Assembly: GCA_964478545.1 (NCBI GenBank)
Contig: CAYZIS010000001.1
Coordinates: 1-64,000, forward strand
DNA from: DQWO01 sp964478545
GTDB taxonomy: Bacteria > Desulfobacterota > Anaeroferrophillalia > Anaeroferrophillales > Anaeroferrophillaceae
Length of the DNA stretch: 64,000 bases
Direction of reading: 5' to 3'
Shown: piece by piece, positions 51,591 through 60,085 of the stretch
Position numbering within the stretch: position 1 is the first letter of the stretch
How the letters are laid out: each line of letters starts with the position of its first letter
Translations under genes and position numbers: made by a program
Notes under the pieces: generated by a model
What the model was told of the DNA's origin: nothing
The model's input: only the letters and a program-made list of their open reading frames with translations
The model's database searches: none

Positions 51591-51917
51591 AAATATATCC
51601 TCAAATAATTAAAAGATAGTTCAAGCAGGGGCGATTCAGGTAATAGTCAGCAGCATTTTTTAAGGGAAATATTTTTTCAGCGATAGGACTTGGCCTAATA
51701 TATCACATTGGTCAATAAGGAAGGTTTTCTCTCAGGAATCTGATTACCTGAACAGGAATATGGCTATAAAAACCAACACACAATATATAATAACTAAGTT
51801 TCGATTATTTCCTATAGAAACATACCAGAAAGGGATAAGATTACAGGTATTGTACTATGCTGGCAAAAAGGGGAGGGAAATTCAATCCCATCGTTAAATT
51901 ACACTAAGCTTATAACC

Positions 51918-51946
51918 GATATAATTATTTAACCTGGTTTTGTCAA
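51918..51946 (-). promoter_or_regulatory. Sigma-70-like promoter for rho
   Basis: On the minus strand: TTGACA (51946-51941), 17-base spacer, TATATC (51923-51918). It faces rho across a 320-nt untranslated leader (51591-51911) that is A+T-rich with short hairpins and no reading frame I would call. The spacing is ideal; the -35 is perfect and the -10 is one base off TATAAT at two positions. Confidence 0.65.
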
Positions 51947-51987
51947 TCTTTTTTTCTCACTGTTTATTCGGCTCCCCTGATTGGCTT

Positions 51988-52590
51988 TCAGTGTACCGTT
52001 TGCAAACAGTGAAAAATATTTTCCACCTGAGTCCTGCTTAAAGCCAATGAGCTACTGTTATCAATAACGAAATCAGCATATTTACGTTTTTCTTCCGGCG
52101 GCATCTGAGAAGACATCTTCAACCGGGCCGTTTCCGCATCAATTCCATCCCGTGCCTTAAGGCGTTCCAGCTGAATGGCAACCGGAACATAAACCAGGAT
52201 AATCTGGTCAAACCAAGATAAAAGATCTTCTTCAATCAGCAACGGTACATCAACCATTACCATGCCATCGGGATACTGCCGGCCATACTTCTGCATCTCT
52301 TCCCCGGTGATTGACATAATCAGGGGATGCAAAATCTTATTGAGCCGCTGTCTTTTCCCCTGATCAGCAAATATCAGCTCACCTAGAAACTGCCGATTCA
52401 GCTTGCCATCTTCATTAAGCAGGTATTCGCCAAATTCAGCTGTCAGCTTAGCCAATCCGGGAGAACCCGGCTCCACCACCCGGCGAGCAATGACATCGGT
52501 ATCAATCACATGGATCCCCAACACAGAAAACATTCTGGCAATCGTACTTTTTCCGCTGGCGATGCTGCCGGTTAAACCGATTTTCAGCAT
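51988..52590 (-). CDS. coaE: Dephospho-CoA kinase
   Basis: A 200-residue CoaE with P-loop KIGLTGSIASGKSTIARMF, the D-x-D/R pair VIDTDVIARRVVEPG, and MVMVDVPLLIEE. It carries out the last step of CoA synthesis. It begins 1 base after the rdgB stop codon, in the trio rph-rdgB-coaE. Confidence 0.95.
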   Translation of the reverse strand: MLKIGLTGSIASGKSTIARMFSVLGIHVIDTDVIARRVVEPGSPGLAKLTAEFGEYLLNEDGKLNRQFLGELIFADQGKRQRLNKILHPLIMSITGEEMQKYGRQYPDGMVMVDVPLLIEEDLLSWFDQIILVYVPVAIQLERLKARDGIDAETARLKMSSQMPPEEKRKYADFVIDNSSSLALSRTQVENIFHCLQTVH

Positions 52591-52591
52591 T

Positions 52592-53236
52592 TCATTCCAG
52601 CTCCTGCCTTTTCTGAACCAGCAACCATTCTTTCAATTGATGCAAAGCCTCTCCCCGGTGGCTGATACGCTGTTTTTCAACCAGACTGATTTCAGCCATG
52701 GTTTCGCTGAAATCAGGCCCCAGAAGAAAAAGAGGATCATAACCAAAGCCTTTATTCCCTTTCATTGATGCAGCTATTCTCCCCTCGCAACGGCCTTCAA
52801 ACTGGTGAATTTCACCACTTGGCGCTGCCAGTACCATAACACAGACAAACCAAGCCTGTCGCTGAATAGCAGGAATATTTTGCAGTTTAGCCAGCAGATA
52901 GAGATTATTTTTCAGATTGCCTGCATCGGCCCCGGCATAACGGGCAGAATAAATGCCTGGTTCACCGTTCAGGCTGGGAACAACAAGGCCGGAATCATCT
53001 GCCAAAACCCAGCTGCCGGTTTTTTCGACCGCAAACATGGCTTTCTGCCTGGCATTGGCAGAAAATGTTTTCCCATTTTCGGGGGGCATTTTTATATCGG
53101 CAAAATCTGCTAACGAGTTTAGCGTAATCGGCAAATCGGCGAGAAGGTTGCGAATTTCACGCAGCTTCCCCTGGTTTCCAGTGGCGACGATAATTTCATG
53201 GGGCATCATCTCTTTACGGAGTGACCTTTCATTCAT
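52592..53236 (-). CDS. rdgB: RdgB/HAM1 family XTP/dITP pyrophosphatase
   Basis: A 214-residue house-cleaning pyrophosphatase. IIVATGNQGKLREIRNLL (nucleotide-binding), VLADDSGLVVPSLNGEPGIYSARYAG (catalytic Asp pair) and GFGYDPLFL, ISHRGEAL near the C-terminus. It removes ITP and XTP. It overlaps rph by 8 bases. Confidence 0.96.
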   Translation of the reverse strand: MNERSLRKEMMPHEIIVATGNQGKLREIRNLLADLPITLNSLADFADIKMPPENGKTFSANARQKAMFAVEKTGSWVLADDSGLVVPSLNGEPGIYSARYAGADAGNLKNNLYLLAKLQNIPAIQRQAWFVCVMVLAAPSGEIHQFEGRCEGRIAASMKGNKGFGYDPLFLLGPDFSETMAEISLVEKQRISHRGEALHQLKEWLLVQKRQELE

Positions 53237-54005
53237 CAGTATTCATCACCAGCGATTGAAGCTGCCCAACAAAAACATCAGCATCCATCTGTTTTATTAA
53301 ATCATTTATTCCCGCCTGTGCCAGAGTCAACATTTCCTGGAGGGAATCCATCCCAAAAGGTTGTCCTTCAGCAGTCCCCTGAATTTCAACAAATTCACCG
53401 CTACCGGTCATGACCACATTCATATCAACTTTGGCCGTCGAGTCTTCACGATAATCAAGGTCAAGTATCGCCATTTTTTCCGTCATGCCAACGCTGACTG
53501 CGGCCAGGGTATCGGTCAGTGGTATCCTCCCGGCCAGCTTATGTTCGGCATCCAGTTTCATCAGTGCCAGACCCAAGGCGGCATAGGCCCCGGTAATCGA
53601 TGCGGTCCTGGTCCCTCCATCCGCCTGCAATACATCACAATCAATCCAGATGGTCCTCTCCCCCAGGAGATTCAGGTCAACAACCGAACGCAAACTGCGG
53701 CCGATAAGCCGCTGAATCTCCATGGTTCTTCCACCCTGTTTTCCCCGACTCGCCTCCCTCTGATTTCTCGTATGGGTCGAACAGGGCAGCAGGGAGTATT
53801 CGGCAGTCAACCAACCGCCCCCCTTCCCTCTGAGAAACCTGGGAACCGATTCCTCCACGGTTGCGGCACAAAGCACCCTGGTATTGCCAACAGAAATCAG
53901 CACCGATCCAGCCGGGTAATCCACATAACCGGGATAGAAACTTACCGGGCGCAGCTGTTCTGCTTTTCGTTTATCCTGTCGAAGAAAATCTTTTTCCATA
54001 TTCAA
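53229..54005 (-). CDS. rph: Ribonuclease PH
   Basis: A 258-residue phosphorolytic 3'-5' exoribonuclease, full length (unlike the truncated E. coli K-12 allele). GSVLISVGNTRVLCAATVEE, SLLPCSTHTRNQREASRGKQ, RSLRSVVDLNLLGERTIWID and DADVLQADGGTRTASITGAYA match the family. It trims tRNA 3' ends. First gene of rph-rdgB-coaE. Confidence 0.97.
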   Translation of the reverse strand: MNMEKDFLRQDKRKAEQLRPVSFYPGYVDYPAGSVLISVGNTRVLCAATVEESVPRFLRGKGGGWLTAEYSLLPCSTHTRNQREASRGKQGGRTMEIQRLIGRSLRSVVDLNLLGERTIWIDCDVLQADGGTRTASITGAYAALGLALMKLDAEHKLAGRIPLTDTLAAVSVGMTEKMAILDLDYREDSTAKVDMNVVMTGSGEFVEIQGTAEGQPFGMDSLQEMLTLAQAGINDLIKQMDADVFVGQLQSLVMNTDE

Positions 54006-54082
54006 ACCTATTTCCTTTTTATCTTACCTTAATAACTAATCTATGCAGTTTTACACAATGAGATTAAAAAAAGAATCTAAAC

Positions 54083-54143
54083 CAGGACATGAAGGTCATA
54101 AAAATTTTTAGGCAAACTCTTTATGCTTCATGCTCTTCATGGT
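54083..54143. repeat. Gene-less inverted repeat of the GxxExxY-cassette type
   Basis: Arms ACCAGGACATGAAGGTCATA (54081 on) and, on the other strand, ACCATGAAGAGCATGAAGCA enclose only about 20 bases. The wording is that of the inverted repeats around the GxxExxY gene at 23969-24396. It may be an empty version of the cassette or an independent hairpin repeat upstream of rph. Confidence 0.5.
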
Positions 54144-54231
54144 AATAACATTTTCAACGTGTTTTACTCAGTACTGTCCGGTATGCTTTTTGCGTCGTGT
54201 TCAATATCGGCAACCGGTGCTGTTTCAAGCG

Positions 54232-54380
54232 CGACATCGTGAGATGCCGTTGCTTTTCCCGGCGATTGGAGCGTGAAAGTTGCCATGTTTGAGCCCTACA
54301 GGGCGAGTTTGGCAACTTTAGCGCAATGAGCCGCTGGAAAAGCAGGCAATCGAGCGCCAAAAAGCGCTGAAATCAGCTCC
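54232..54380. repeat. R4 large palindrome
   Basis: Nested inverted arms: GCTTTTCC/GGAAAAGC outside, AAAGTTGCCA/TGGCAACTTT inside, GAGCCCT/AGGGCGAG in the centre. The right side continues into AGGCAATCGAGCGCCAAAAA and matches 17917-17978. It has no coding potential and lies in the 574-bp gap between rph and the iron-sulfur gene. Confidence 0.65.
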
Positions 54381-54505
54381 GGTTGACAGTATGCAACTTT
54401 CTAACCAGACACTGCTGTGTTTTACTATGGCATAAACTTTTTTGCTTGCACCTACGCCGAGTGAGGTTACAATCATGACTATCCCGATCATTATTTTCTC
54501 ATTAT

Positions 54506-54553
54506 GAAAAAAGGTGACTATTATTCCTGCAACAGGAATCACAGTCACCTTTT
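54506..54553 (-). terminator. Terminator of the second Por/NuoEF operon
   Basis: Two-part stem (AAAAGGTGACT/AGTCACCTTTT and ATTCCTG/CAGGAAT, with a 3-base internal loop and a CAA hairpin loop). On the minus strand it ends TTTTTTC, 27 bases beyond the last gene of the operon. Confidence 0.88.
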
Positions 54554-54579
54554 GAAACTAAAAACGGTTGAACAATCAC

Positions 54580-55308
54580 CTATTTTTTCATTGCCCGGCA
54601 GTCCCGGCACAAATCAAAAAAATCCTCCGGCAAGTCATACTTCTTCTGGATAAAACGCAGTTGAAAATCCGGAGCAAATTCCATCCCACATTCGCTGCAA
54701 GTCCGCAGTTTCAACACCCGGGACCAACGGTCGATGATCTTCTCCTCACCATTCTCCTGAATCTGAATGGCGTTGGTGGGGCAGACATAGACACAAGCAC
54801 CGCAGCCGATGCACGATTCTGCCTCTTCTCCAAAGGGAGGAACCACCACCCGTTCAGTTCCGCGCTGGGCAAAGGTAATGGCATTGGCACCAACAATTTC
54901 CCGGCAGACACGTTCACACAGACCACAGAGAATACAATCATCATAATGAAGCTCGAAAGGGGAGCTTTCAATACCATATTCAACCGCTAGCTGATTCAAC
55001 TTCGGAGAAGTATTGCAACGGGCCAACAACAGCTTCAGCACCATCCGCCTTACCTTCCTGACTTTCTCCGTGTCCGTCTCCACCTCAATGGGATCAGTTA
55101 TCGGATAATTACAGGAGGTAGTCAATGTCCGGCGGCCGTTTTTAATAACTTCAACCTGGCATAGGCGACATGCCCCGTAGGGTTCGAGAAGTTCATGATA
55201 ACATAAAGTAGGGATAACAACTTGATTTGCTTTCGCTGCTTCCAGGATTGTCGTCCCTTCTTCCACCTGAACTTTTTTTCCATTTATCGCTATTTCTACC
55301 ATCATCAT
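54580..55308 (-). CDS. HoxU/NuoG-N-like iron-sulfur subunit with a C-terminal CxxC pair
   Basis: A 242-residue electron-transfer protein. N-terminal plant-type [2Fe-2S] domain (TLCYHELLEPYGACRLCQVE and, later, TTSCNYPI); a segment FELHYDDCILCGLCERVCRE; and CIGCGACVYVCPTNAI, two [4Fe-4S] motifs. The C-terminal 50 residues add CSECG and CRDC pairs that could bind zinc or a further cluster. The build is that of HoxU and of the N-terminus of NuoG or Fe-hydrogenase HydA, but without the catalytic domain. Last gene of the operon, downstream of NuoF-like. It probably carries electrons between the flavin subunit and the Por core or ferredoxin. Confidence 0.85.
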   Translation of the reverse strand: MMMVEIAINGKKVQVEEGTTILEAAKANQVVIPTLCYHELLEPYGACRLCQVEVIKNGRRTLTTSCNYPITDPIEVETDTEKVRKVRRMVLKLLLARCNTSPKLNQLAVEYGIESSPFELHYDDCILCGLCERVCREIVGANAITFAQRGTERVVVPPFGEEAESCIGCGACVYVCPTNAIQIQENGEEKIIDRWSRVLKLRTCSECGMEFAPDFQLRFIQKKYDLPEDFFDLCRDCRAMKK

Positions 55309-55340
55309 TCCCCTTTGCTATGGATGGGATACAAAACTCA

Positions 55341-57191
55341 TCAGATAATTTTCACCGCATCAAACTTACAGGCATCGTAACACATCCCGCATTTAATACA
55401 CTTCTCCTGATCAATTTCGTGAGGCTCTTTTTTCTTTCCATGAGCTGCACCAACCGGGCATACCCGGGCACACTTATGGCAACCGGTACAAGCGTCAGGA
55501 TCAATCTCAAAATGAATCAAATCTTTACAGACGCCAGCTGGACATTTTTTGTCAATGATGTGAGCAAGATATTCATCGCGGAAATAACGCAGGGTACTCA
55601 AAACTGGATTCGGCGCCGTTTTTCCCAAGCCACACATGGAACCTTCTTGGACCACAAAGGCCAGTTCCTCCAGCAATTCAAGGTCACTCAACTCCCCTTC
55701 ACCCCGGGTTATCCTATCAAGAATCTCATACATCCTTAGGATGCCTTCGCGGCAGGTGGTACATTTACCACAGGATTCACCCTTGAGGAAATTGAGAAAA
55801 TATTTGGCCACGTCCACCATGCAGGTGCGATCGTCCATGACGATCATACCACCAGAACCCATCATGGAGCCCACCTTGCCAAGCTCATCAAAATCAACTT
55901 GGATGTCAAGATGCTCTTCCGGAATACAACCACCGGAAGGTCCGCCGGTCTGGACTGCTTTAAAGGCTCGACCACCGGGAATGCCACCGCCAATATCAAA
56001 AATAATCTCACGCAGTGAGATACCCATTGGAACTTCAACCAGCCCGCTATTATTAACCTTTCCCACTAGAGAAAAGATTTTTGTTCCAGGACTTCCTTTG
56101 GTTCCAATGCTCCGGAACCATTTAGCCCCTTTATCAATAATCACTGGGATATTGGCCCAGGTTTCCACATTATTCAATACCGTCGGTTTCCCCCATAGGC
56201 CGCTTTCGGCCATGTGAATATGCTTTGCCCGCGGTTCACCGACCTGGCCCTCAATGGAGGCAATCAGGGCACTGGACTCACCGCAGACGAAAGCCCCACC
56301 ACCACGACTAATCTTAATATCAAAATTGAAACCACTGCCAAGAATATTCTGTCCCAACAAACCCATTTTCCGGGCGGCATCTATGGCTATGGTCAAATTG
56401 GCAACTGCCAGTGGATATTCATGGCGCACATACACATAGCCATCCGTAGCATCGACAGCATAGGCACCAAGCAGCATCCCCTCAATAACTGCATGGGGGT
56501 TTCCTTCGAGAAGGCTGCGATCCATGTAGGCCCCAGGATCGCCCTCGTCAGCGTTGCAAATCACATATTTAACCTCGGATTCAACATTCCTGGTAGATTC
56601 CCATTTCCTACCAGTGGGAAACCCACCACCGCCACGGCCTCGCAGGCCCGAGCTTATCACTTCATCCAAAACCCCAGCCGCGGTCATGTCGGTTAAGGCT
56701 TTTGCCAGCGCCTGATAACCACCTATGGCCAGATAGTCATCGATGCTTGTCGGATCGATCAAGCCATTACTGCCAAAAATAATCCGTTTCTGCAATTTAT
56801 AAAACGGGACATCCTTCTCCAGAGAAATCTTCTCTTCGCTACCCGGCAAAGCATAGAGCAACGACTCAATAACTTTCCCCTTCTGCACCGTCTTGGCAAT
56901 AATTTCAGGAACGTCCTCAACCTTCACTTTATTATAGAACACCCCCTGGGGATTAATAACTACCAGCGGACCCCGTTCACAAAAGCCATGACAACCGGTT
57001 GCTTTGACCTCAACTTGGTCAAGACCCTGCTTATCCAATTCCTGCTGCATGGCATCCACCACATTGGAGCAGCCATGGGCTTGACAGCCGGTACCAGCAC
57101 AGATGGTAATTACTGTTCGTTGGGGATCCCGGGCTGCCACACATTCCTGGCGATAGGCTTCCAGCCCCTGAGCTGATTGTATTCTTTTCAT
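55341..57191 (-). CDS. NuoF/HydB-type NADH-binding flavoprotein
   Basis: A 616-residue protein with three parts: N-terminal thioredoxin-like [2Fe-2S] domain (ICAGTGCQAHGC, ATGCHGFCERGP), the NuoF core (GLRGRGGGGFPTGRKW for FMN/NADH, NADEGDPGAYMDR, GGGAFVCGESSALIASIEG, cluster N3-type ESCGKCTTCREG and MCGLGKTAPNP), and a C-terminal 2[4Fe-4S] ferredoxin domain (CTGCHKCARVCPVGA, CIKCGMCYDACKFDAV). This extended form is that of HndC, HydB and related flavin subunits that take part in electron bifurcation (established for Hyd/Bfu-type enzymes), not of plain complex I NuoF. No hydrogenase catalytic gene is beside it; a Por enzyme is. Confidence 0.92.
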   Translation of the reverse strand: MKRIQSAQGLEAYRQECVAARDPQRTVITICAGTGCQAHGCSNVVDAMQQELDKQGLDQVEVKATGCHGFCERGPLVVINPQGVFYNKVKVEDVPEIIAKTVQKGKVIESLLYALPGSEEKISLEKDVPFYKLQKRIIFGSNGLIDPTSIDDYLAIGGYQALAKALTDMTAAGVLDEVISSGLRGRGGGGFPTGRKWESTRNVESEVKYVICNADEGDPGAYMDRSLLEGNPHAVIEGMLLGAYAVDATDGYVYVRHEYPLAVANLTIAIDAARKMGLLGQNILGSGFNFDIKISRGGGAFVCGESSALIASIEGQVGEPRAKHIHMAESGLWGKPTVLNNVETWANIPVIIDKGAKWFRSIGTKGSPGTKIFSLVGKVNNSGLVEVPMGISLREIIFDIGGGIPGGRAFKAVQTGGPSGGCIPEEHLDIQVDFDELGKVGSMMGSGGMIVMDDRTCMVDVAKYFLNFLKGESCGKCTTCREGILRMYEILDRITRGEGELSDLELLEELAFVVQEGSMCGLGKTAPNPVLSTLRYFRDEYLAHIIDKKCPAGVCKDLIHFEIDPDACTGCHKCARVCPVGAAHGKKKEPHEIDQEKCIKCGMCYDACKFDAVKII

Positions 57192-57223
57192 GGGAAATAT
57201 CCTTTTTCAGTTAGCGCAGAACA

Positions 57224-57673
57224 TTAACGGTAATTCTCCATCAATTTTTTCACCTGACCTGGAGTCATATCACCATGATACTCCTGATCAGTCACAACCA
57301 CCGGTCCAAGGGCACAAGCTCCCAGGCAGTTAACCGTCTCCAAACTAAATTTCTGATCGGAGCTCGTTTCACCACTGGCAATCCCCAGCTGCCGCTCCAA
57401 CTCATCAAGAATCCGGTCAGAACCACGAACATGGCAGGCAGTTCCCACGCAGACACTAATAATATGTTCACCTTTCGGTTCCAGGCTGAAAGCCTTGAAA
57501 AAGGTCGCTATCCGGTAGACACGGGTCAGTGGAATTTCAAGAGCAGCAGCCAATCCCCGCAAATCTTCTTCCGGCAGATAGCGCTTGGCACTCTGAATAT
57601 CCTGCAGCATAGCGATGATCTGTGACGGATCAGATCCATACTTGACAATAATATCCTTGACAGTCAGTTCCAT
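57224..57673 (-). CDS. NuoE/HydC-type [2Fe-2S] subunit
   Basis: A 149-residue thioredoxin-like ferredoxin. Four cluster cysteines lie in CVGTACHVRG and VNCLGACALGP, and the N-terminal helical domain has the PEEDLRGLAAALEIPLTRVY pattern. It pairs with the NuoF-like subunit in NADH dehydrogenases, Hnd and Hyd complexes. It begins 3 bases after the porB stop codon, which ties the diaphorase module to the Por genes. Confidence 0.93.
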   Translation of the reverse strand: MELTVKDIIVKYGSDPSQIIAMLQDIQSAKRYLPEEDLRGLAAALEIPLTRVYRIATFFKAFSLEPKGEHIISVCVGTACHVRGSDRILDELERQLGIASGETSSDQKFSLETVNCLGACALGPVVVTDQEYHGDMTPGQVKKLMENYR

Positions 57674-57676
57674 AGC

Positions 57677-58612
57677 CTAGCCCTCACTCATTTCTATTTT
57701 TTTCAACAGCCGCTCATAATTAGCATCAACATACTGCTGAATAAATTCAATACTTTTCTCTTTTAGATGACGAAAACGACCCTGAGGTTTAAGGTAATCT
57801 ATGACCGGTCGATGATGTTTGTATGCGACTGTCATTTTATATTGACCGTCCACCACCTCATAGAGGGGAAATACTTTTGTTTCAACCGCCAAACGACCAA
57901 TGGATAATGCCAAATTAGGAGCCAAACGCCAACCGGTGGGGCAAGGTGTCAGCACATGGAGATAAGCCGGTCCCTTAACATCTGCTGCTTTTCGCACTTT
58001 TTCCATCAAATCAAAGGGATAGCTGGGACTGGCCGTCGCCACATAAGGAATATCATGGGCAACAGCAATTTCGGCCATATTCTTTTTCATCGTCACCTGG
58101 CCAATACTTTCTTTACCGGCAGGGGAAGTTGTCGTAGAAGCCCCATAAGGGGTGGCACTTGAACGCTGTATTCCAGTATTCATATAAGCTTCATTATCAT
58201 AGCAGATATAGGTAAAATCATGCCCACGCTCCAAAGCTCCGGAAAGTGCCTGCAGGCCGATATCGACGGTCCCGCCATCACCCGCCTGAGCAATAATTTT
58301 AATCTCCCGGTCTACCGGATACTTCCCCTTTTTCTTCAGAATTTTGATCCCGGATTCTATCCCGGAAGCAACCGCGGCAGCATTTTCAAAGGCCACGTGG
58401 ATCCAGGGAACTTTCCAGGCTGTATGGGGGTATGAAGAAGTAACGATCTCCAAACAACCGGTAGCATTGGCAATAATAAAATCATGACCCAGGGTTTTAG
58501 CTACCAGGCGAGCAGCCAGGAGTTCGGCACAACCCTGACAGGCCCGATGTCCAGGGGCCAGGGATTCCCGCTGCGGTGCCAGTTTAGCGGCATATACATT
58601 GAAGGCATCCAT
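57677..58612 (-). CDS. porB: 2-oxoacid:ferredoxin oxidoreductase, beta subunit (second Por operon)
   Basis: A 311-residue beta subunit: HRACQGCAELLAARLVAKTL (cluster cysteines; C-x-x-C), QAGDGGTVDIGLQALSG (TPP), DNEAYMNTGIQRSSATPYGA and LTPCPTGWRLAP. It differs from the 13.4-kb paralogue by reading CQGCAE in place of CPGCGA. The ATG overlaps the alpha stop (TAATG). The motif set is the one of pyruvate synthase PorB. Confidence 0.92.
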   Translation of the reverse strand: MDAFNVYAAKLAPQRESLAPGHRACQGCAELLAARLVAKTLGHDFIIANATGCLEIVTSSYPHTAWKVPWIHVAFENAAAVASGIESGIKILKKKGKYPVDREIKIIAQAGDGGTVDIGLQALSGALERGHDFTYICYDNEAYMNTGIQRSSATPYGASTTTSPAGKESIGQVTMKKNMAEIAVAHDIPYVATASPSYPFDLMEKVRKAADVKGPAYLHVLTPCPTGWRLAPNLALSIGRLAVETKVFPLYEVVDGQYKMTVAYKHHRPVIDYLKPQGRFRHLKEKSIEFIQQYVDANYERLLKKIEMSEG

Positions 58613-59790
58613 TATTCCCTCACTCCTATCATTTTATATTCGTGAACTTCTTGCTCAGCTTCCATCTTTTCAGCCAGGTTTACCATATCCATAAAATCCT
58701 GGATGGTCACATCCCGACCACCAAGACCGGCGATGAAACTGGCGACATAGGGTCTGTCCTCAGTGGAATAAAGGGCAGAGCGAATCTCGCCACCCACCGG
58801 GCCTCCCGTGCCACCAAAAGATACAGCCCGGTCAATCACCGCCAGGGTTTTGATGCCTTTTACCATCTCCCGCAATTCCTGTACCGGGAATGGCCGCCAA
58901 AGACGCAAACGGAGAAGTCCAACCTTTTTACCCTGCTCATCTTTCATAATATCAATGGCTTCCATAGCTGTCTCACCAATGCTACCCATGGTCAGCAGCA
59001 CAGTCTCTGCATCTTCCGTCCGGTAGGATTCAATCACCTTGTAATAGCGGCCAAAACGATCGCCAAAATCCTTAAATACTTCTTTGATGACCTCTTTTGA
59101 TTCTATGAGAGCCACATCCTGGGCTTTTTTCGCCTCAAAATAAATTTCAGGAATTCCCACTATCCCCATACTGACCGGTTTATCGGGATTAAGTTGAATA
59201 AGGGGATCGTAGGTTGGCAAAAACTGGTCAACCTCTTCCTGGCTGAGAAACTCGTGCGGCTCAATCACATGACTGAGAGTAAAACCATCAATGTTCACAC
59301 TGATGGGCAACATCACCCGATGATCTTCCGCTATTTTGAATGATTGCAGAGTCAGGTCAAAAGCTTCCTGGCCATTTTCGGCAAACATGGCAATCCAGCC
59401 GGTATCCCTGACGCTCATCAGATCGCTATGATCATTCCAGATACTGATAGGGCCGGACAATGCCCGATTGGCCAATGTCATCACGATAGGCAATCTCAAT
59501 GCCGGGATGATAAAAAGTATTTCATTCATCAAGGCCAGGCCCTGGGAACTGGTTGCCGTATAGGTCCGGGCACCGGCGGCTGAAGTTCCGGCACAAACAC
59601 TCATAGCTGAATGTTCCGATTCCACCGGAATAAACTCGGCATTCAAATCACCATCAGCCACCAATTCTGATAAATGCTCCACTATGTGGGTCTGTGGAGT
59701 AATCGGATAAGCGGCAATGGCATCAACATCCGCCAGTTTCACCGCCTCACTGATTGCCAGCGAGACTTCTATCCCTATTTTTTTTGCCAT
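58612..59790 (-). CDS. porA: 2-oxoacid:ferredoxin oxidoreductase, alpha subunit (second Por operon)
   Basis: A 392-residue alpha subunit. AIAAYPITPQTHIVEHLSEL, IPVESEHSAMSVCAGTSAAG, TATSSQGLALMNE and the PorA-type VDQFLPTYDP with LRLWRPFPVQELREMV. I take ATG 59790, which overlaps the delta stop (TGATG) and has GGAGGAG upstream; the open frame extends to 59853 inside the delta gene without support. Substrate is probably pyruvate. Confidence 0.93.
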   Translation of the reverse strand: MAKKIGIEVSLAISEAVKLADVDAIAAYPITPQTHIVEHLSELVADGDLNAEFIPVESEHSAMSVCAGTSAAGARTYTATSSQGLALMNEILFIIPALRLPIVMTLANRALSGPISIWNDHSDLMSVRDTGWIAMFAENGQEAFDLTLQSFKIAEDHRVMLPISVNIDGFTLSHVIEPHEFLSQEEVDQFLPTYDPLIQLNPDKPVSMGIVGIPEIYFEAKKAQDVALIESKEVIKEVFKDFGDRFGRYYKVIESYRTEDAETVLLTMGSIGETAMEAIDIMKDEQGKKVGLLRLRLWRPFPVQELREMVKGIKTLAVIDRAVSFGGTGGPVGGEIRSALYSTEDRPYVASFIAGLGGRDVTIQDFMDMVNLAEKMEAEQEVHEYKMIGVRE

Positions 59791-60083
59791 CACTTCTCCT
59801 CCTCTACCATGCTGATGCAACCAGTCCAGCACTCGGTGGCACAAATCCCACAACCTTTACAGTGATCATAATCAAAGTCATAAGTGCCATCCGCAGCCAA
59901 ATTGATGGCACCATCCGGACAAGACAGATAGCAGATCCCGCACTTGATGCATTTGCTCTTATCGATAATTGGTTTTTGTGACCGCCAGTCACCGGTGCGA
60001 TACTCCGCAGAACAACCGGGATTGGTAACCATAAAAGCAAGACCAAACTCTTTCCAGGTCATCTCACTAAAGTTCTTAGCCAT
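59790..60083 (-). CDS. porD: Pyruvate:ferredoxin oxidoreductase delta subunit (2[4Fe-4S] ferredoxin)
   Basis: A 97-residue ferredoxin subunit with CIKCGICYLSCPDGAI and CKGCGICATECWTGCI; the N-terminal NPGCSAEYRTGDWRSQKPI is the usual lead of PorD. It carries electrons out of the Por core. Encoded 2 bases after porC, in the classical C-D-A-B order. Confidence 0.95.
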   Translation of the reverse strand: MAKNFSEMTWKEFGLAFMVTNPGCSAEYRTGDWRSQKPIIDKSKCIKCGICYLSCPDGAINLAADGTYDFDYDHCKGCGICATECWTGCISMVEEEK

Positions 60084-60085
60084 TC

